From positions 1 to 29,652 of the IMG/VR virus record IMGVR_UViG_3300020170_000026: a DNA stretch of 29,652 bases; one strand, given 5' to 3'. The position numbers and the translations under genes are program-made. The stretch is from a virus. The notes beneath the pieces were generated by a model that did not search any database, was not told the origin of the DNA, and worked only from the letters and a program-made list of their open reading frames with translations. Positions 5,490-13,594 of the stretch are shown piece by piece (the stretch's first letter is position 1; each line of letters starts with the position of its first letter).

Positions 5490-5525
5490 GTAGGGTAGTT
5501 TTTTACTTCTTAAACACCTTCGCTA
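5458..5525. repeat. Perfect 14-bp inverted repeat
   Basis: TAGCGAAGGTGTTT at 5458-5471 and its exact reverse complement at 5512-5525, separated by 40 nt rich in T with CCCTTAGGGTAGGGTAG. The left arm overlaps the end of the broken coding-like segment. No T-run follows either arm. Could fold as a large hairpin ahead of the RNase H gene. Confidence 0.75.
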
Positions 5526-5583
5526 CCTTCCGCCTCCAAAGCCTTCATCTCTGCAATCAGTATCACATTAATTTAATATAAAT

Positions 5584-6063
5584 ATGATAAAGAAAACGAT
5601 TAAAATCTATACAGACGGAGCAGCATTACCGACAAACCCAGGCCGGGGCGGTTGGTCATTTATAATCTTAGAAAACGGTCAAGAAATCGATAGAGACAGC
5701 GGAGGATTTAGATTTACCACTAATAATAGAATGGAGATATTAGCCATTTTAAATTCATTATATGCTTTAAATGAAGGATATAAAGATCATAAAATAATTA
5801 TATTCTGTGATAGCACATATGTTGTAAATGGATGTAATATCTGGTCGCAAAATTGGATAAAAACTGGTGCCAGGAAAAGTAATATGGATTTATGGAAGCA
5901 AATAGTTGAATTAAAAAAAGAATATGATATTGAATTAAGATGGGTAAGGGGGCACAACGGGAATCATTATAACGAATTATGTGATGAACTGGCAAATAAA
6001 GCGGCCAATACGCCATATAATATTGCTGATATTATCTATGAAAAAGTAAAATATAATATTTAA
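5584..6063 (+). CDS. rnhA: Ribonuclease HI
   Basis: 159 aa, near the usual length of bacterial RNase HI. It cleaves the RNA strand of RNA:DNA hybrids, for example primers or R-loops. Catalytic residues visible: D11 (YTDGAA), E51 (NNRMEI), D76 (CDST), H124 (VRGHNGN) and D134 (ELCDELAN), so the enzyme should be active. The WVRGHNGN loop and the NNRMEI motif are typical. It lies just upstream of the packaging genes, apart from any replication gene in the window. Start ATG 5584 follows an AT-rich leader; no promoter of the TAnnTTTG type is visible close by. Confidence 0.92.
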   Translation: MIKKTIKIYTDGAALPTNPGRGGWSFIILENGQEIDRDSGGFRFTTNNRMEILAILNSLYALNEGYKDHKIIIFCDSTYVVNGCNIWSQNWIKTGARKSNMDLWKQIVELKKEYDIELRWVRGHNGNHYNELCDELANKAANTPYNIADIIYEKVKYNI

Positions 6064-6067
6064 CAAA

Positions 6068-6301
6068 ATGACTCAAAAACCCTACAAAGGCGACATATAC
6101 CGGCCTCAATTGCCTACTTCTTGGGAAGACGGAATAGAGTACCCAAACCAGGTCATGATTCAAATTTGGGCCTTAAATGAGCAGGAAATGATATTGTTGG
6201 CAGAAAGCATGGAATATACTTATTCCTTTTTCACAATCACACAATATAGCTCTACCTGGGAGCCAGGATACAAAATTACTTCACCTGATATTTGTAATTA
6301 A
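6068..6301 (+). CDS. Hypothetical protein
   Basis: 77 aa, 4 nt after the RNase H stop, so probably co-transcribed. Aromatic- and acid-rich (SWEDGIEYPNQVMIQIWALN), no signal peptide or membrane helix, no family recognised. Ends before the promoter of the packaging operon. Confidence 0.55.
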   Translation: MTQKPYKGDIYRPQLPTSWEDGIEYPNQVMIQIWALNEQEMILLAESMEYTYSFFTITQYSSTWEPGYKITSPDICN

Positions 6302-6323
6302 AATCATATATTGAGTTGAATAA

Positions 6324-6355
6324 TTTGGTTCGATAATTAATTTTTCATATATTTG
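6324..6355 (+). promoter_or_regulatory. Bacteroidota-type promoter of the packaging operon
   Basis: TTTG at 6324-6327, exactly 20 nt, TATATTTG at 6348-6355. Same spacing as the promoter at 4244-4275. Predicted start near 6362, about 14 nt before the terminase small subunit. Confidence 0.65.
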
Positions 6356-6375
6356 AGTTAACTAAAATTATAGTT

Positions 6376-6888
6376 TTGGCAGCGGCAAAAGGAAATAAAT
6401 ATGCTGTAGGAGCTGATAGCGGAGTTAAAAAAGCTATTGAAACACCTGAAAAAATGTGGGAACTATTTCAGGCTTATGTTAAAAAAACAAAAGCTGATCC
6501 ATTTCTTGTGCATGATTTTGTGGGAAAAGATGGAAAATCAGTATATCGTGAAAAAGAAAGGCCATTATCTTATGAAGGATTTTGTTGTTATTTATGGGAT
6601 GAAAATATTATACTTAGACCGGATCATTACTTCATAAATTGGGAGGGTCGTTACGAAGAATTCGTAGGTATCTGCGCTCATATTAAGCAAGTTATAAGAA
6701 ATAATCAGATTCAAGGTGGCCTCGTTGGAATCTTCAATCCATCGATTACACAGCGGTTAAATGGGCTAGTTGAAAAGGTAGAAAGTGACAATAAACATAC
6801 GGTGAAAGGTGTGAATCTTATTTTTAATCCAGCAGAAGGATGTAAGCCATTGGGAGAAAAAGAGGCTGATGGATCAAAAGATAGTTAA
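6376..6888 (+). CDS. terS: Terminase small subunit (gp3-like)
   Basis: 170 aa, start TTG 6376; the N-terminus AAAKGNKYA is typical of the DNA-packaging protein gp3-like family. It should bind the packaging-start site and recruit the large subunit. Contains the expected SYEGFCCYLWDENIILRPDH region and an FNPSITQRLNGL segment near the C-terminus. Overlaps the large subunit gene by 20 nt, which supports the role. The usual DNA-binding helices are not obvious by eye; assignment rests on N-terminus, size and position. Confidence 0.8.
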   Translation: MAAAKGNKYAVGADSGVKKAIETPEKMWELFQAYVKKTKADPFLVHDFVGKDGKSVYREKERPLSYEGFCCYLWDENIILRPDHYFINWEGRYEEFVGICAHIKQVIRNNQIQGGLVGIFNPSITQRLNGLVEKVESDNKHTVKGVNLIFNPAEGCKPLGEKEADGSKDS

Positions 6889-8053
6889 TTGCACGCCAGT
6901 ATTCTATGCAAACCGGGATGCAATTTTGTCTGGCAAGCATAGGGTAATAGCTAATCAGGGAAGTACTAGAAGTAGTAAAACTTATAGTATATGTCAATTG
7001 CTTCCTACTATAGCGCTCGATCCCGGCGCTTACTTTCCAGGGATGAAGGATATAAGCATAACCATATGCAGCCCATCATTACCACATCTAAAACGTGGTG
7101 CACGTAGGGACTTCCTGGAAATAATGAACGATTGGGAATTATATGACGACAATGATTTCAATAAGACGGATCAAATATATAAATTCGGAAATAGTTTCAT
7201 AGAGTTCTTTGGGGCAGAGGATAATGGGAAAGTCAGAGGCCCGGGCAGAGATATATTATATGTTAATGAGGCGAATCTTATTAATTATGATGTATACAAG
7301 CAAATGGCACTCCGGACAAAAAAAATGATCCTTATTGATTTTAACCCAGCTGATGAATATTCATGGGTATATGATATAGCCGATAAGCCAGGAAATCTGC
7401 TAATACATAGCACATATAAAAATAACCTGGGAAATCTTACGCCGGAGATTATCCAAGAAATAGAGGACTTAGAATTAGGGGATGAAAACCTTTGGCGTGT
7501 ATTCGGATTAGGTTTAAGGGGCACCAGTAGCGAAACAATTTATACGCATTGGAAAATTGTAGATAACTTTCCACCCTGTGACAATGTATGTTTTGGACTG
7601 GATTTTGGTTTCAATCACCCGAATGCCATGATAAAAGTTGGATTATATGAGGGTGCGGTCTATGCTGAAGAGGTTTTATATGAACGGGGATTGACCAATA
7701 ATGATCTGGCATATCTCATTAAAACCTCTGTAGGCATAAATAAGAGGACTTCAGTATATTGTGATACTGCCAGACCGGAATCCATTGAAGAAATAAATAG
7801 AGCCGGAGTGAATGCAAAGCCGGCTGATAAAGCGGTTTGGGAGGGCATAAAGTGCGTTAAACAACGTCCTTTATATGTTACCAGGAATAGTACGAACCTT
7901 ATCAAAGAATTGAAATCTTATAAATGGAAGAAGGATAAAGATGGGAAAGTGTTAGAAGAACCGGTTAAATTTTATGATGACGCCTGTGATGCATTGAGAT
8001 ATGGCATTTATACCGGATTAAATAAACCTAAATTACAAGCATTCGCAATTTGA
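6869..8053 (+). CDS. terL: Terminase large subunit
   Basis: 394 aa, typical of PBSX/Terminase_3-like packaging motors. N-terminal ATPase: deviant Walker A GSTRSSKT (31-38) and Walker B ILYVNE (129-134, catalytic E134). C-terminal RNase H-fold nuclease: D245 (GLDFGFNHP), D299 (YCDTARPE) and D371/D374 (FYDDACDALRYG), all present. It translocates DNA into the prohead and cuts the concatemer. Start ATG 6869 inside the end of terS. No truncation or insertion seen. Confidence 0.95.
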   Translation: MDQKIVNCTPVFYANRDAILSGKHRVIANQGSTRSSKTYSICQLLPTIALDPGAYFPGMKDISITICSPSLPHLKRGARRDFLEIMNDWELYDDNDFNKTDQIYKFGNSFIEFFGAEDNGKVRGPGRDILYVNEANLINYDVYKQMALRTKKMILIDFNPADEYSWVYDIADKPGNLLIHSTYKNNLGNLTPEIIQEIEDLELGDENLWRVFGLGLRGTSSETIYTHWKIVDNFPPCDNVCFGLDFGFNHPNAMIKVGLYEGAVYAEEVLYERGLTNNDLAYLIKTSVGINKRTSVYCDTARPESIEEINRAGVNAKPADKAVWEGIKCVKQRPLYVTRNSTNLIKELKSYKWKKDKDGKVLEEPVKFYDDACDALRYGIYTGLNKPKLQAFAI

Positions 8054-8058
8054 GATAG

Positions 8059-9534
8059 ATGGCAAACATATTACAAAAGTTGTTCGCAAATAAGAAGGCA
8101 GTCAGCATTATACAATCGGCTCCTCCCGGCCAAATACAGCAGCTCTATCAGGCTGCTATTCGCTTTTTAGGGGGTCAGTTGGTACCTTACAATGTTGCAG
8201 ATAGATCGGTATATATTGATCGGGGATATACATATAATGATATAGTATATAGTGTGGTGAAAATTATCCTAGATAAAGCAGCCGTTGCAGAATGGGCACC
8301 TTATCAGGTAGTAGATAAGAAGGCTTATGCTAAGAGCCGGGCCATCTTCAAAAATATGTCTACCGGCATTGGTGGGAACTATGAAGAAGCTAAATTTTAC
8401 CAGGAAAAGGGCCTACAGCCTTATGAAAGCGACGAAGGACTGAACCGATTATTGAAATATCCCAATGAAAATGAAACATTTAACGAGCTTAATTTTGGCC
8501 TTTGGTGTTATAAATTATTGACGGGTGATTACTTTGAGGGAGGATGGGAAGATACAGCGTCCGGCGGTCTTAATCCTGGTGCGCCTCTGCAATTATTTGG
8601 TCTGCCGTCGCAATATATGCGGATTAAGACAGCCACCGCAACATTACCGCTAATCGCAGAATCTTATGAATTATATTTTGGATATGTCATTCCATTTACC
8701 CGGGCAAATATCCTTCATGAGAAGTACTTTAACCCAGAATGGGATAGTTATGGTATTCAGCTATATGGCCTTTCACCTCTGAAAGCATATCTGAAGCGCC
8801 TGCAACGCAATAATCTGGCTCAGACTCGCGGTGCAAAGGCTATGCAAAATGGGGGAGCGGATAATATAGTCTACTTGGATGACGATAAGATCATGCAGGA
8901 TTTTGATCTATCAAAAGAGCAGATGGAAACCATGAAACGCACTTGGGATGCGGAGCAGGGTGGTGTGAATAATGCTGGTAAGGCAGTTTGGAGCCCTTAT
9001 AAAGTGGGATCAACTCGGCTGACCTTATCACCCGTTGAACTAGATTTATTGGCCTCAGAGAAGTTTGATTTGGAAATGGCATGCCATTTATATGGGGTTC
9101 CTTACGCACTTTTCAGCAATGACGCCAGCACATATAACAATTTAACTGTAAGTGAAAGGGCGCTAACTACCCGATGCGCTTTACCTTTATTACTCGCCCG
9201 GGAATCATCTTTTAATCGAAAGTTACAAACGCTTCCAAAATATAAGTCTGGTAATATTATTATAGCACCTGATCTTACTTGTTACTCGGAGTTGGAGATA
9301 AACAAGAAGGAACAAGTTGATTGGGTGGAAAGATCATTATTGCCTATTTATAGGCGTTATGAGATAATGGGCGAAGAAAGGCCACCGGAAATGACTGATG
9401 AAGAATGGAATAGTATATTAGTGCCTTCCGGATTCAGTCTTTTGCAAGATTTATTCATGCAGCCGGGAAGCATTCAGAATGATGTGAATAACTTAGATGC
9501 CATTGGCGCAAATCCATACAGGCAAACAACATAA
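8059..9534 (+). CDS. Portal protein (HK97-type)
   Basis: 491 aa, 5 nt after terL. Forms the dodecameric channel at the head vertex. Recognisable features: the N-terminal YNDIVYSVVKIILDKAA segment, the central GAPLQLFGLPSQYMRI strand, and the C-terminal HLYGVPYALFSNDASTYNNL motif followed by a long helix, as in Bacteroidota phage portals. Length is normal for the family. Starts at ATG 8059. The following gene is separated by a structured 90-nt gap. Confidence 0.9.
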   Translation: MANILQKLFANKKAVSIIQSAPPGQIQQLYQAAIRFLGGQLVPYNVADRSVYIDRGYTYNDIVYSVVKIILDKAAVAEWAPYQVVDKKAYAKSRAIFKNMSTGIGGNYEEAKFYQEKGLQPYESDEGLNRLLKYPNENETFNELNFGLWCYKLLTGDYFEGGWEDTASGGLNPGAPLQLFGLPSQYMRIKTATATLPLIAESYELYFGYVIPFTRANILHEKYFNPEWDSYGIQLYGLSPLKAYLKRLQRNNLAQTRGAKAMQNGGADNIVYLDDDKIMQDFDLSKEQMETMKRTWDAEQGGVNNAGKAVWSPYKVGSTRLTLSPVELDLLASEKFDLEMACHLYGVPYALFSNDASTYNNLTVSERALTTRCALPLLLARESSFNRKLQTLPKYKSGNIIIAPDLTCYSELEINKKEQVDWVERSLLPIYRRYEIMGEERPPEMTDEEWNSILVPSGFSLLQDLFMQPGSIQNDVNNLDAIGANPYRQTT

Positions 9535-9543
9535 CTTTATATA

Positions 9544-9611
9544 GCCACCACAAAAAGTAATTATCGGTAATAGCAAGTAGCTTCGCGTGGTGGCGGGCGA
9601 AAGCTATTACC
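9544..9611 (+). promoter_or_regulatory. Predicted RNA pseudoknot in the leader of the glycosylation genes
   Basis: Two perfect, interleaved inverted repeats: GCCACCAC (9544-9551) with GTGGTGGC (9587-9594), and GGTAATAGC (9566-9574) with GCTATTACC (9603-9611). A third helix, TAGCTTCGC (9578-9586) with GCGAAAGCTA (9597-9606, one bulged A), encloses the 3' arm of the first and competes with the second. So either a hairpin-loop pseudoknot or an alternative long-range fold forms, ending 16 nt before the next ATG. No T-run, so not a plain terminator. Confidence 0.6.
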
Positions 9612-9627
9612 ATTTTAATTTAAACAC

Positions 9628-10899
9628 ATGGAAATAAACGATCTTGACCGGTTCCCTGGTAACAATATTCATTATACGGCAATCATTGGCCCGAATGTGG
9701 CAATGGGAACTGGTAATTATATCGGACCTTATTGTATCATAGGATATCCAGGTGAGCATAAGGCACTTTGGGGAACAGACAAAGGAGTCTTTATCGGCAA
9801 TGATAATATTATAACCGGCGCCGTGACCATTGATTCCGGCATTCAGCGAACCACTACAATCAACAGCGGATGTTTCATAATGAAGCGGGCGCATATTGGC
9901 CATGATGCCATACTGCATAATGATGTGATAGTTTCCTGCAATGCAGTAATAGGAGGTCATGTAACGGTATATGAAGGGGTTAATATTGGACTTAATGTAT
10001 GTATCCATCAATATCAGAATATAGGCAGATATTCTATGCTCGGAATGGGGACAATAGTTATAAAATCATCTATTATTGATGAATTTGGTACTTATGCTGG
10101 AGTACCAGCAAGATATTTACATCAGAATGAAAAAGGCATAGATTTATATTGTGGAACTCAAAGAGAAGAGGTAGCTATTCTTATGTTGTCTTATGAGCGC
10201 TTCGAAGTGATGGAACGGGTTATCAAACATAATCTTGCCAATGCCGGATGCAATGTTGATCTTTTTGTATGGGATAATGGAAGCAAAGATAAAAGAGTTA
10301 CTGATCTGCTTTCTCAATATAAATATGAAATGATCTGCTCGCCGGATGGTGAAAACTGGGGTATAGCAAAGCCTTTCAATATTCTTATGCAACATGCTTA
10401 TAAACTGGGATATAAGTACTTTCAGTTTATGGCAAACGATATATTGGAGCCTGAAGGCTGGATTAAACGAAAGATCGACTATATTAAAACAATACCGAAT
10501 AGTGGTATGGTATCTATTTCACCACATACTACAATACCTTATATAGAGCAGTTCGATAGAGGCATTTCACATCATCCTGGTGACGTTATAGGGCAGTTTA
10601 TGTTCACCCGGGAAGTATATGAGAAGGTTGGTTCATTCTATGAGGGATTCGGCAAATATGGACCTATAGACAATGATTATAATAACCGTTGCACCAAAGC
10701 TGGATTCATTAATTATTATATCCCTGATGCCAGTTCACAGCATATAGATGATAATGCAGTTCCGAATTTGTATGGCTATGATAAAACGACTGAATTGCAA
10801 AAATCCTGGCTGATACATCAAGAGCGATCTAAACTTCCTGATTATTATATAGCGCCTAATGAGGAATATATTATTAACATGGATCAATATTTCAAATGA
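9628..10899 (+). CDS. LpxA-like acyltransferase fused to GT-A glycosyltransferase
   Basis: 423 aa, two domains. Residues 1 to about 165 form a left-handed beta-helix with hexapeptide repeats (IIGPNVAMGTGNYIGPYCII, GGHVTVYEGVNIGLNV) and an LpxA-type AHIGHD segment with the likely catalytic His, ending FGTYAGVPARYL, as in sugar N- or O-acyltransferases. Residues 180 to about 400 form a GT2-like domain (VAILMLSYERFEVMERVI, LFVWDNGSKD, FMANDILEPEGW, FYEGFGKYGPIDNDYNNR). Probably acylates and transfers a sugar. Overlaps the next gene by ATGA. Phages carry glycosyltransferases, but I do not recall this fusion in a head operon. Confidence 0.85.
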   Translation: MEINDLDRFPGNNIHYTAIIGPNVAMGTGNYIGPYCIIGYPGEHKALWGTDKGVFIGNDNIITGAVTIDSGIQRTTTINSGCFIMKRAHIGHDAILHNDVIVSCNAVIGGHVTVYEGVNIGLNVCIHQYQNIGRYSMLGMGTIVIKSSIIDEFGTYAGVPARYLHQNEKGIDLYCGTQREEVAILMLSYERFEVMERVIKHNLANAGCNVDLFVWDNGSKDKRVTDLLSQYKYEMICSPDGENWGIAKPFNILMQHAYKLGYKYFQFMANDILEPEGWIKRKIDYIKTIPNSGMVSISPHTTIPYIEQFDRGISHHPGDVIGQFMFTREVYEKVGSFYEGFGKYGPIDNDYNNRCTKAGFINYYIPDASSQHIDDNAVPNLYGYDKTTELQKSWLIHQERSKLPDYYIAPNEEYIINMDQYFK

Positions 10900-11810
10900 A
10901 AATAAGTTATTATTATAGGCCCGGTGCCAGCTGTGATTATCATAGGATTGAACTTCCCATGAAATATATACAACCGATCTCTGCTGATCTTAATCAAGCT
11001 GATTTTAGCCTATTTTGTCGTGCACCCAGCATGCCTATTATGGATAAATATATTATTGACATTGATGATTATTGGTATTTATATCCACATCATTACATTT
11101 TCAATAGCTGGAATGCGCATAATACGCCCGTTATTTGGATAAAATATATGAAAGGGGCTGAACTAATAACGACTACTACTTCATTGCTCGCCGAAAAAAT
11201 AGCCAGGATCAATAAGAATGTAGAAATCATTCCCAATGCGTTGCCATTCGGTGAAGATCAATTCCGAATAAGTAAATCACAATCAGACATTTGTCGTTTC
11301 TTTTATGCCGGGGGGCCTTCACACTTACATGATCTTGCCATCATAGGGCCCATTATAAGGCAATTGGGCATTGATTTCACTATCCAGGGATATAACCCAT
11401 CAGTAGCGGATTGGAATCGAATAAAGGATGCATTCGGGCATAAAACTAAATTTATAATTAATCAGCCCATTGAATCTTATCTAAATACATATAATGCTGA
11501 TGTAATGCTTATTCCATTGGAAAATAATGTATTCAATCAGCATAAGTCCAATCTCAAGATATTGGAGGCAGCAGCAACCGGCATGGCTGTGATTGCTTCC
11601 AGGATACAGCCTTATTATAATGAGGTTGACGAGCCTTATGTTCTCTATGCTTCTACGCCAGATGAATGGAAGTCACATATAAATTATTGCAGTCATAATC
11701 CTAATTTTGTCAAGGATCAGGCGGCAGCGCTGGGAGAACATTGCAAAGAACAATATGATCTGAATAAGATTAACAAATATCGTGAACAAGTTTATTATAG
11801 TATATTATGA
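10896..11810 (+). CDS. GT-B glycosyltransferase (GT4-like)
   Basis: 304 aa. N-terminal Rossmann half begins MKISYYYRPGASCDYHRIEL and includes DIDDYWY; the C-terminal half has FFYAGGPSHLHD, then LENNVFNQHKSNLKILEAAA followed by TGMAVIAS, the usual nucleotide-sugar-binding motif (K/E, G, PVIAS) of family-4 glycosyltransferases. Length is a little short (usual 340-400). Overlaps both neighbours by 4 nt, so it is translated with the fused enzyme before it and the GT-A enzyme after it. Acceptor unknown; virion or host surface glycan are both possible. Confidence 0.8.
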   Translation: MKISYYYRPGASCDYHRIELPMKYIQPISADLNQADFSLFCRAPSMPIMDKYIIDIDDYWYLYPHHYIFNSWNAHNTPVIWIKYMKGAELITTTTSLLAEKIARINKNVEIIPNALPFGEDQFRISKSQSDICRFFYAGGPSHLHDLAIIGPIIRQLGIDFTIQGYNPSVADWNRIKDAFGHKTKFIINQPIESYLNTYNADVMLIPLENNVFNQHKSNLKILEAAATGMAVIASRIQPYYNEVDEPYVLYASTPDEWKSHINYCSHNPNFVKDQAAALGEHCKEQYDLNKINKYREQVYYSIL

Positions 11811-12346
11811 TCTATTACCGCACATTTTGGGATACTGGAAAAAATTTTGGCAAAGCGATCAACCGGGAAATGGAATTGATTCCGAATAGTGAGGATTGGG
11901 TATGCCTGCGCGACGGGGATACCTTATTTCTGACTGATTATTGGGGTAAACAGATTGAAGATATTATATTTCATAATGGCAATCATTTTGATATTATAGG
12001 GGGAATGCTTAGTCGCTGTAATGTGCCTGATCAATTGCTCGATTCAAAGATTAGTGAAAATTATAATTTAGTCTTTCATAGGGAAGTTGCCTTAATGCGG
12101 GAACAATTATATTATGATCAAATTAAGCCCACAAATGGACCTATTGCCGCTGCCTGTATGTTATTCCAAAAGAAGACATGGGAGGCTATAAAATTCCAGG
12201 AATATAGCGTACATTTTGATAGCTTATTTTGTGGGAATGTCAGGGCTGCTGGTGGTAGACTTGGAATAGCACAAGGACTTTACCTTGCACATTGCTATAG
12301 AATGAGTGTAAGGGATCCAGGATCACATTATAAACATTTGATATGA
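11807..12346 (+). CDS. Small GT-A-type glycosyltransferase
   Basis: 179 aa. Has an aspartate motif LRDGDTLF (D36, D38) that fits the metal/nucleotide-sugar site of GT-A enzymes, followed by DIIGGMLSRCN and GPIAAACMLFQKKTWEAI, like GT2 proteins. The N-terminal half of the nucleotide-binding fold is very short, so the protein may be minimal or work with its neighbours. ATGA overlaps on both sides. Confidence 0.7.
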   Translation: MIYYRTFWDTGKNFGKAINREMELIPNSEDWVCLRDGDTLFLTDYWGKQIEDIIFHNGNHFDIIGGMLSRCNVPDQLLDSKISENYNLVFHREVALMREQLYYDQIKPTNGPIAAACMLFQKKTWEAIKFQEYSVHFDSLFCGNVRAAGGRLGIAQGLYLAHCYRMSVRDPGSHYKHLI

Positions 12347-12624
12347 TTGACATTTCATTACTTGAAGAAATCGTGACTAAGGCAATCCCTTTTGAGCAGG
12401 CCGATTGCAAACGCATTAAAGCAAAAAAGGAATGGCGCCGGGAACAACTGAAGGAACAAATATTGGCATGGCATAAGAAATGTAATCATGAAACTAATAA
12501 AGGATCAATCATGGATTTAATAAATTTAGTATGGGTTTATGGGAATAATGAACAAATTGGATTTCATAATAAATCGGACGCAGAAAGATATATATTTGAA
12601 AATCCAGAATGCTATATAAAATGA
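12343..12624 (+). CDS. Hypothetical charged protein
   Basis: 93 aa. N-terminal helical part rich in Lys/Glu/Arg (KRIKAKKEWRREQLKEQI), C-terminal part with WVYGNNEQIGFHNKSDAE. Coupled by ATGA overlaps to the glycosyltransferase before and the MuF-like gene after. No family recognised. Confidence 0.55.
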   Translation: MIDISLLEEIVTKAIPFEQADCKRIKAKKEWRREQLKEQILAWHKKCNHETNKGSIMDLINLVWVYGNNEQIGFHNKSDAERYIFENPECYIK

Positions 12625-13445
12625 ACCGCCAACAGCAGAATGCCCGCTTTCGCCAATTACAGCGCCAACAGGCGAAGTACGAAAAGATATGGCAACCACG
12701 TATAAAAGAGGCGCTCGATGCCTCATTTAAGCCTATATTGGCCTTTATAAAGGATAATACAATAGAGGCTACAATGGCTCTGGCACCAAGTCTGCTTAAT
12801 GCTGACCAACTGAAAAAAGTATTGAATAATCTCTGGATCAGGACCGGCATTGCGCAGGCAAATGATGAATATGGATTCCTGATAAAGACCTATCCTGAAA
12901 TATTGCAATCTAAAGCATTCGGATTCAATCAGTTGTGGAGAAATATTATTCAGGCATTCCTGGATCAATTTGGTGCAAGAAAAATCGCGCAAATGGCATC
13001 AACGGATCAGCAGATCATTAACCGACTGCTTCAGCAGGCATTGGATGCCGGATATGACACGATTGAGGCAGCTAAACTGATCGAAAGTTCTCTGGTTAAT
13101 ACTTATCGTTCCAGGCTCATTGCCCGCACTGAACTATTGGGCGCATCCTCAATGGGCGCATCTCTGGGAGCTAAAAAGACAGGTTTAGCAATGAATAAGA
13201 CATGGCTTTCAGTGCGCAGGAATACTACCAGAAGATTACCGGGAGATCAATTTGATCATTGGAATATGGATGGTGTGTCCGTAGGGATAGATGAACTATT
13301 TTTGGTAGCTGGAAAAACCGGCGCTGAATTTATGGCTTATCCTGGCGATCAGGAACGCGGATCAGCAGGGGATATTTGCAATTGTTTGTGCAAAGTAATT
13401 CATGAAGCAACAAGGGATGTATCTGGAAGATTAATCAGGATTTAG
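12621..13445 (+). CDS. MuF-like head morphogenesis protein
   Basis: 274 aa from ATG 12621, whose start overlaps the stop of the upstream gene (ATGA); an earlier ATG at 12609 is less likely. N-terminal basic coiled region (NRQQQNARFRQLQRQQ). The C-terminal half has the Mu gpF/SPP1 gp7 pattern: TYRSRLIARTELLGASSMGA, RRLPGDQFDHWNMDG, AYPGDQERGSAGDICNCLC. Minor head protein linked to portal and packaging. It is the last gene before the accessory island. Confidence 0.85.
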   Translation: MNRQQQNARFRQLQRQQAKYEKIWQPRIKEALDASFKPILAFIKDNTIEATMALAPSLLNADQLKKVLNNLWIRTGIAQANDEYGFLIKTYPEILQSKAFGFNQLWRNIIQAFLDQFGARKIAQMASTDQQIINRLLQQALDAGYDTIEAAKLIESSLVNTYRSRLIARTELLGASSMGASLGAKKTGLAMNKTWLSVRRNTTRRLPGDQFDHWNMDGVSVGIDELFLVAGKTGAEFMAYPGDQERGSAGDICNCLCKVIHEATRDVSGRLIRI

Positions 13446-13446
13446 T

Positions 13447-13536
13447 TTATCCAAACATTTGACAAATTAACCAATAACAAAATAATATCATTCCAGTTAC
13501 TATACAGGCTCCCACAATCGATATAATACAATCCAT
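13447..13536 (-). CDS. Possible small membrane peptide
   Basis: 29 aa from ATG 13536: MDCIISIVGACIVTGMILFC and a short tail, a single hydrophobic helix. It ends 2 nt from the convergent MuF-like gene. A second short frame (starting ATG 13598, ATGA overlap with the regulator stop, 32 codons, MIIILIGPVPGLHSG) lies before it. Either could be a real last gene of the leftward operon; neither is supported by homology. Confidence 0.35.
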   Translation of the reverse strand: MDCIISIVGACIVTGMILFCYWLICQMFG

Positions 13537-13594
13537 TGCCCGGCATATCCAAAACCGGAATGCAGTCCCGGAACAGGACCAATTAATATAATTA

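Noticed and set aside
9607-10011. 134-codon minus-strand frame opposite the acyltransferase domain
   Set aside because: It is the antisense of a hexapeptide-repeat region, which stays open by codon bias; the + strand gene is clear.
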